Part shown: positions 7,401-11,360 of the stretch, piece after piece
Layout of the letters: every line of letters begins with the position of its first letter
Numbering within the stretch: the first letter of the stretch is position 1
Assembly (NCBI GenBank): GCA_027604665.1
Contig: JADGIZ010000595.1
Span: 1-11,360, forward strand
Length of the DNA: 11,360 nucleotides
Reading direction: 5' to 3'
DNA from: Polyrhizophydium stewartii
Taxonomy: Eukaryota > Chytridiomycota > Chytridiomycetes > Rhizophydiales
The notes under the pieces: model-generated
Seen by the model: only the letters and a program-made list of their open reading frames with translations
Databases searched by the model: none
What the model was told of the DNA's origin: nothing
Made by a program: the position numbers and the translations under genes

Positions 7401-8454
7401 GATACCTGGGGACGAAACAAGGTGCGTCTTGAGCATTCGTATGTATCACTAGTTCAGTTTGGCGCTGATATCCACCTTGGTCAACGTGGCAGAGCCGCAT
7501 CCTGCTCAGGAGATCAGTCGCTCAAGTTCTGGAACATACACGCCGAGAAGCCACAAAGCAGCAGCATCCACGCAAACGAACCCATCACATCTTTTGCGTT
7601 CTCGGGAAGCACAAGCGATCCGATGCAGCAGAAAGTCATTGTCTCCCTCTCATACACAATCCGAGTCTACAAGGTCCGCACACTGACAATGATCATAACA
7701 ATACCCATGAACGATCTCAAGCTTAGGTTGGCCCCACTCGCTGCTTCAGCTTGCAGCCAATATGACAGGCTGACAGTTTTCGTTTGTAGCAAAACACCAA
7801 TCACAAACCTGGCGTCGCATCCGGTCTTTGACACCTTCATTTTGGTTTCTGCCGACAATCAGCTGCGCCTCTTTGACCTCACAAAGCAAGCATTCGTCAA
7901 GTCGTACTCTGCGCGGCTGATTGAGAGCGGTGTGAGTTTGCAGATTCCCCGTGCTCAAGCAAGAGATGCGGTGCTGATAGATTCGGCACATCAGACGAGA
8001 ATCCGCGGCGAGTTCAGCCCATGTGGAGCATTCGTGTACGCGACTGCGTCCGACGTGCGTCAAACCACGTCGCGCAGGCTGCCAGCCGCGGCATCATTCG
8101 GCCATGATCCATCGGGGCACACCCACGGAGGCAGCACCGGCGAGGTAGCGCCAGGTATCTTTCTTTGGCGGTTACACACGGGCAAGCTCGAACAGGCTGA
8201 AATGAGCGCCATGGACGCGACCGATGGATGGGACCACAATGGCGACGCCGTGCGTCCCTGCCCGATGGTTGTATGCAAGTGGTGCGGTATAATTGCCCCG
8301 ACCCATCGGCACCTGCTTGAAACTTTTACTGACCATTCACGACTTGCTTACAAGCAGGGTAATGATCCGCGGCAAGTCAACGAAAGCCGGCCCCGCCGAG
8401 CGCAAGGCAATGGTCGCCGCCGGCCACGACAAGCTTGTCCGTCTGTATTTGTGA
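4499..8454 (+). CDS. LisH/CTLH-type WD40-repeat protein, nine exons
   Basis: Exons: 4499-5596, 5664-5919, 5984-6145, 6208-6905, 6961-7079, 7140-7421, 7493-7726, 7790-8281, 8358-8454. Together they give 1145 aa in one frame, ending in TGA (8452-8454). Residues 1-315 are Ala/Ser/Pro-rich and look disordered. Residues 316-366 form a charged coiled coil. A LisH motif follows at about 377-403 (IAKYLLRHELFRTLSCFAAE), then a CTLH-like helix (408-434) and more helices ending HAFNWKSEIFKFW. LisH modules dimerise. A second Ser/Pro-rich linker fills about 520-740. The C-terminus (about 749-1145) is a WD40 propeller with strands such as VKLWNW, LKFWNI, LRLFDL, GIFLWRL and a closing AAGHDKLVRLYL, so a scaffold role is expected. 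The coil preceding LisH is unusual. LisH plus C-terminal WD40 recalls WDR91- or WDR47-like proteins, but I cannot assign an orthologue. The start is the first ATG after an in-frame stop; an upstream exon is possible. The exon 4/5 junction is the weakest part of the model. Confidence 0.75.
5597..5663 (+). other. Intron 1 of the LisH-WD40 gene
   Basis: This 67-nt, phase-0 intron runs from GTCTGT to GCTGCAG, with CTGAC at 5642-5646. Removing it joins the coiled coil (SLADIQ) directly to the helix that begins AEYVPS and leads into the LisH motif. Without removal the frame runs on through unrelated Cys-rich sequence to 5764. Confidence 0.85.
5920..5983 (+). other. Intron 2 of the LisH-WD40 gene
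   Basis: This 64-nt, phase-1 intron runs from GTGAGT to TTACGCAG, with CTGAC at 5962-5966. The upstream frame hits a stop inside it (TGA at 5946-5948 region). Splicing joins the CTLH-like segment to FEDLIYVLSKYLL. Confidence 0.85.
6146..6207 (+). other. Intron 3 of the LisH-WD40 gene
   Basis: This 62-nt, phase-1 intron runs from GTGGGC to GGCGCAG, with CTGAC at 6188-6192. The upstream frame stops inside it at 6157-6159. Splicing creates a GAT codon across the junction and joins EWFAT to DLQLLRDLV. Confidence 0.85.
6906..6960 (+). other. Intron 4 of the LisH-WD40 gene, candidate GC-AG intron
   Basis: The acceptor is well supported: CTGAC at 6945-6949, CATAG ending at 6960, and an in-frame TAG (6958-6960) that prevents the downstream exon from starting earlier. 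The only nearby donor that keeps the frame is GCAGGT at 6906 after GAG, giving 55 nt, phase 0. The tempting GT at 6910 (AG|GTCCCA) is out of frame by this model. Another frame-compatible GC donor is GCAAGC at 6864. Treat this junction as provisional. Confidence 0.45.
7080..7139 (+). other. Intron 5 of the LisH-WD40 gene
   Basis: This 60-nt, phase-2 intron runs from GTAAGC to CCGCCAG, with CTGAC at 7120-7124. It contains in-frame stops (TAA at 7081-7083). Splicing forms a CAA codon and joins DMPESGQ to VIVATAGGDD, within the propeller. Confidence 0.85.
7422..7492 (+). other. Intron 6 of the LisH-WD40 gene
   Basis: This 71-nt, phase-2 intron runs from GTGCGT to GTGGCAG. A CTGAT at 7465-7469 is the likely branch site, the only departure from CTGAC in this gene. 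The upstream frame stops at 7450-7452. Splicing yields a WD strand reading TRAASCSGDQSLKFWNI. Confidence 0.8.
7727..7789 (+). other. Intron 7 of the LisH-WD40 gene, frame-preserving
   Basis: This 63-nt, phase-2 intron runs from GTTGGC to TTTGTAG, with CTGAC at 7770-7774 followed by a T-rich stretch. It has no in-frame stop, so retention would add 21 residues to the propeller rather than truncate the protein. Removal gives a better WD spacing between NDLKL and SKTPITNLASHP. Confidence 0.7.
8282..8357 (+). other. Intron 8 of the LisH-WD40 gene
   Basis: This 76-nt, phase-2 intron runs from GTGCGG to AAGCAG, with CTGAC at 8329-8333. It is required to reach the last WD strand (MVAAGHDKLVRLYL) and its TGA stop. 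An alternative in-frame acceptor three bases earlier (ending at 8354) would replace Trp by Cys-Arg at the junction. The donor is weak, and GTGGTG at 8279 is also frame-compatible. Confidence 0.65.
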
Positions 8455-8608
8455 CTGTATCCCACTCACGCACGCGGCGCCACATGCATGCATGCGCGGC
8501 TCCCGCAATGAACGCCTTCTCGCACCGGCAGCAAGCATGTCGTCGCCGCTGCGATCCCCTCCGGCCCGAGCCACCGCCTGCAGCGGCACCGCGGCCGCAT
8601 GCGCTCGG
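8455..8608. terminator. Convergent 3' intergenic spacer
   Basis: The stop codons of the plus-strand LisH-WD40 gene and the minus-strand unassigned gene face each other across 154 bp, so both transcripts must end in or beyond it. There is no AATAAA on either strand. Two overlapping TGCATG motifs (8485-8490 and 8489-8494) are present, the same hexamer that clusters beyond the RING gene. A 3'-end role is inferred from position only. Confidence 0.4.
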
Positions 8609-11286
8609 TCATGCATCAAGCTCATACGAGCTGACCACGCGCGGGATCGTCGCAAGCAGCTTCTCGTATTTGAGCTCCTCGAGCTCCAGCAGCATGCGCC
8701 TGCTCGACGCAACAAGCCGCTTCTTGCGTGCCTCGAGGCGGTCCACCGACTCGCGCCGCGACTTGGCCGACGAGAAGTCCAGCGACGATCGGTTCCTGCG
8801 ATGCGACACTGCGCCGGCCGTCGTCGGCGACACCGAGATCTGCGATGACGGCACAAAGCTGACTGCGCTGGCACGGCCGCTTGGCGCCGCGGGTCGCTCA
8901 GGATACACCTGCGCCGCGCTGGCTCGCTGGCTGGCCGGCCGCTGCAGCACGCCGCTCCCACCAATCGCACTTGCCTCGCGGCCCCGTGCATCCGCAATGT
9001 CCTTGAGATTCGAGTCCGTGTGCGAGTGGTGGATGCCGCCAAGACCGCCAATGCCACCAACTCCCCCTGTGATGCCGCCTGTCGCCGCGCGGGTGTCCGC
9101 CTGCGGCCCAGATCCGCCAGATGCGTGCTGGCGCGCGCGCGATGCCGTGCCCAGATGCTTGACAACAGGCAGCTGTCCGACGCTCTCGTTTGCCTCTGCA
9201 TCTGCGGCGCAGTCCTGGTCCACCTCGCTGCCGAGCACAATGTGCTCCACGATGACCTCGCCGTGAGTCGCGCCGGCCGCCGTGTGCTCGGTCGACTCGG
9301 GCAGCGTGGCAGGCGGCCCCTCGATCACAACCGACACATGAAAGCTCGTCTTTGATCCCAGCGGCGACCCGGTGTCCCGCCGTGCGGCCTGTGCGGCCTT
9401 GCCGACCTGGGCCGACTCCTTGCGCGACAGTCGCCGAAACAGCCACGGCTCGCGGCCCGCCGCGCCAGTGGTGTCAGTGCGCTGCTGCAGCCCGCCCATC
9501 AGCGTGAAGCTGGCCGACTTCTGGCCGATCGGCGGCGGCCGCTGCTGCGGCTGGATGCTCGGCAGCCGCACCGTGTGCAGGTCGCCGCGCGGCTCCGGGA
9601 TCTGGTGCCGCATGTCCGACGCGCTGCCTGGATCGTTGGATGCCTTGGACGCGCGCCGCCCAAACAGCCCCATGAATCCGCTCGCCGGTGCCTTCGCAAG
9701 TGCATCGTCGGATGCCATCACGCCTTCCGCAACGGAGCCTGAGCTGCGAGCCGAGCGCTGTGCGGCCATGCTGCGGCCAGACGCGGCCTTTGGCAGCAGA
9801 CCCTTGAAGAAGCCGGCGACGCCAGACGGCTGGCCACCTTCTGCCGCTGACTGCAGATCGATCATGGACACCGACGGCCGCCGCTCGCTCAGCGACGCCA
9901 CCGACGATGTGCTGCGGCCGCTCGCATGGATGTGGCCTGTGCAGTGCGTGGTGCCGCGTGTCAGCCGCAGCCGCAGCGAGAGCGTGTGCAAGATGCCGCT
10001 TGCTCACCGTTGGGCATCAGGAACGACACCGATCCAGGGCTCGGACGCCGATCGACCGACGCCGCGCTGGCCGGCATGGCTCCGTTGATCGCTTGCGCAG
10101 GCGGGGCATCGTTGCGGCGCTGTGGCTCGTCTGCAGCCGCGTCCGGCAGTGCAAGATGCGGGGCAGACGGTTGGCGCGGCGTGCGGCCAGATGGGATGCG
10201 CAGGAACATGTCGGGCGGCGAAGCGGCCGCATCGACGCCGGCTCCGAGCCGCTCGGACCGCACGGACTCGTGACGCCGCACAGGTGCTTCAACGTCGGCT
10301 TGCGTCGCCGCGAGCTTAGTTGAAGTCGCAGACGGCGACAGCGTCAGCAGTGCACGCGCACTCGGCGACGCAGGCGGCTGCGTGCCACTGCTTTCAGAGG
10401 CAGGCAGCGACTCCTCGCATGCAGAGTCCTGCACAAATGTGGGCGACAGAGGCGACTGCGGCGCATCTGGGATGCCTGGCGTGGCGGCAGTCGAGAGCGT
10501 GAGTCGGTGCGCCGCGTCCACAGACCGGCGCGTTGCTGTCACCCTGCGATGCGGCCCATGGTCATGCTGATCGTGGTGCTGCTGCATCTGCGGCGGCAAT
10601 GCCATGGGCGGTGACGACGGTGGCGATGATGGCGGTGGATCGACCGACTGCGACGACGGCGACGGCACCCGCTGCGTGTGTGTTTGAGACTGCGACATCG
10701 AGTCGGTGCACTGCTGCGTCGAGCGCGGCGGCGAGTGTGGCAGCAGCCCGCTGTGCGACGCCGCAGCCGGCGACGCCACGCCAGCGGTCTCGGCCGATGT
10801 CGCGGCGGATCTGGACGACGCATCGTCGTCGGTCAGCGCGCGCCGTGCGATGTCGCGGTGGAACTGATCGGCGGGCAGCTGCGACAGCGAGAGCAGCGAC
10901 GACGACCGCGATGACGCCGGATACTGCGAGACCGCTCGCCGGTCGGTGTCTGCTGCGCCTCCGCGAGCGACGTCGCCGCCCAGAGCCCGCGGCGGTGCAT
11001 CTGGAGGCGGCGGATCTGCAGGCGGCGCCGACGCATTTGCGGGCGGGGCGGCTGCCTCTTGCGCGCTCGGGTGAACGGCCCCGCGTGCGTGCTGGCGCCG
11101 CTTGCTGCAGACCGAAATTGCTTGCTGCGGGCTGCCTGCGTTGCATCCGGCGTCGGCCCGTGGCGATGGCGCACGAGCGGACTCGGGCTTCTGCGTGGTC
11201 GAGCTGCTGCTGCTCAGCGGGCTGAGAGCCCTGCGGCCGGCGAGCGGCGACGGCGCGAGGCCGATGCGCGCGAGCAGTGACAGCAT
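8609..11286 (-). CDS. Ser/Ala/Pro-rich protein with C-terminal coiled coil, function unknown
   Basis: Two exons, 10008-11286 and 8609-9936, give 868 aa from the ATG at 11284-11286 to a TGA at 8609-8611. I do not recognise the protein and see no catalytic or binding domain. Residues 1 to about 420 are Ser/Pro/Ala-rich with His-Asp and Gln patches and look disordered. The second exon holds three short motifs with aromatic or bulky residues next to basic ones: GVAGFFKGLLPKAAS (465-479), SGFMGLFGRRASKAS (512-526) and EPWLFRRLSRKES (589-601). The last two contain RRxS, a basophilic-kinase site consensus. A Gly-rich stretch (GGITGGVGGIGGLGG) follows, then a C-terminal coiled coil (about 822-856, RLEARKKRL through LELEELKYEKLL). 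A cortical or membrane-associated scaffold would be compatible, but this is speculation. Upstream of the chosen ATG the frame remains open to the window edge, so the N-terminus may be incomplete. Confidence 0.65.
9937..10007 (-). other. Intron of the unassigned minus-strand gene
   Basis: On the minus strand this 71-nt, phase-1 intron runs from GTGAGC to CTGCACAG, with CTGAC at 9960-9964. Without splicing the first exon's frame ends in a Cys/Arg-rich tail with a TGA at 9961-9963. Splicing gives a smooth junction FLMPNG-HIHASGRSTS and the same intron style as the neighbouring gene. Confidence 0.85.
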
Positions 11287-11320
11287 GGCGACAGCGCAGT
11301 GCGGACAGTGCCGGCGCGAT

Positions 11321-11360
11321 GCGGGCCAGTTGCGGGCCAGATGCGGGCCAGATGCGGCGG
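11321..11360. repeat. 11-bp tandem repeat at the right edge
   Basis: Three copies of an 11-bp unit, GCGGGCCAGAT with one variant ending TT, start at 11321, 11332 and 11343. They are followed by a partial copy cut by the window end, so the array may continue. Because 11 is not a multiple of three, copy-number change would shift a reading frame. That argues mildly that this stretch is 5' non-coding sequence of the minus-strand gene. Confidence 0.85.

Noticed and set aside
8358..9266. Continuation of the WD40 reading frame past 8281 as one long plus-strand protein
   Set aside because: Beyond 8281 this frame loses WD40 character and runs antisense into the unassigned gene. A spliced exon in another frame gives a proper final WD strand and stop at 8454.
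10533..11225. 230-codon plus-strand open frame, and similar Arg/Ala-rich frames at 9372-10088
   Set aside because: Both are antisense to the exons of the minus-strand gene, have no recognisable motif, and are explained by GC-rich composition.
1..11360. CRISPR arrays, tRNA or rRNA genes, insertion sequences, bacterial operons
   Set aside because: No spaced direct repeats, cloverleaf with a B box, rRNA-like segment, transposase motif or terminal repeat was found. The gene structure is eukaryotic.

Overview
The window looks like nuclear DNA of a GC-rich fungus. It holds three large protein genes that encode long Ser/Ala/Pro-rich disordered proteins. Introns are very short (about 55-76 nt), and nearly all carry a CTGAC branch-point motif (one CTGAT) 12-25 nt before the AG. 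Coding sequence is GC-rich, and simple repeats sit between and inside genes. Nothing looks bacterial, viral or transposon-derived. The exact clade cannot be fixed by eye; an early-diverging (zygomycete-type) fungus or a GC-rich basidiomycete would both fit.

Layout: 1-688 is non-coding, purine-rich on the + strand, with a (GT)13 tract at its left end and a (GGC)7 tract at 647-667. It lies downstream of the first gene. 689-4105 on the minus strand is an apparently intronless gene for a large disordered RING-H2 protein, probably an E3 ubiquitin ligase. 4106-4498 is the presumed divergent promoter region. 4499-8454 on the plus strand is a gene that I reconstruct as nine exons. It encodes a protein with a disordered N-terminus, a coiled coil, a LisH/CTLH-type helical module, a second disordered stretch and a C-terminal WD40 propeller. 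After a 154-bp convergent spacer, 8609-11286 on the minus strand is a two-exon gene for a disordered protein I cannot assign. It has three short hydrophobic/basic motifs and a C-terminal coiled coil. Its frame stays open to the right edge, so its N-terminus could lie outside the window.

The arrangement is ordinary for a fungal chromosome: one divergent pair sharing a promoter region and one convergent pair sharing a terminator region. I see no cluster logic that makes the three proteins a single system. The RING protein and the LisH-WD40 protein could each belong to ubiquitin biology, since LisH/CTLH proteins often assemble into E3 complexes, but a link between them is only inference. The points most worth checking are the LisH-WD40 domain order, one probable GC-AG intron, an internal myristoylation-type start in the RING protein, and the repeated motifs in the unassigned protein.
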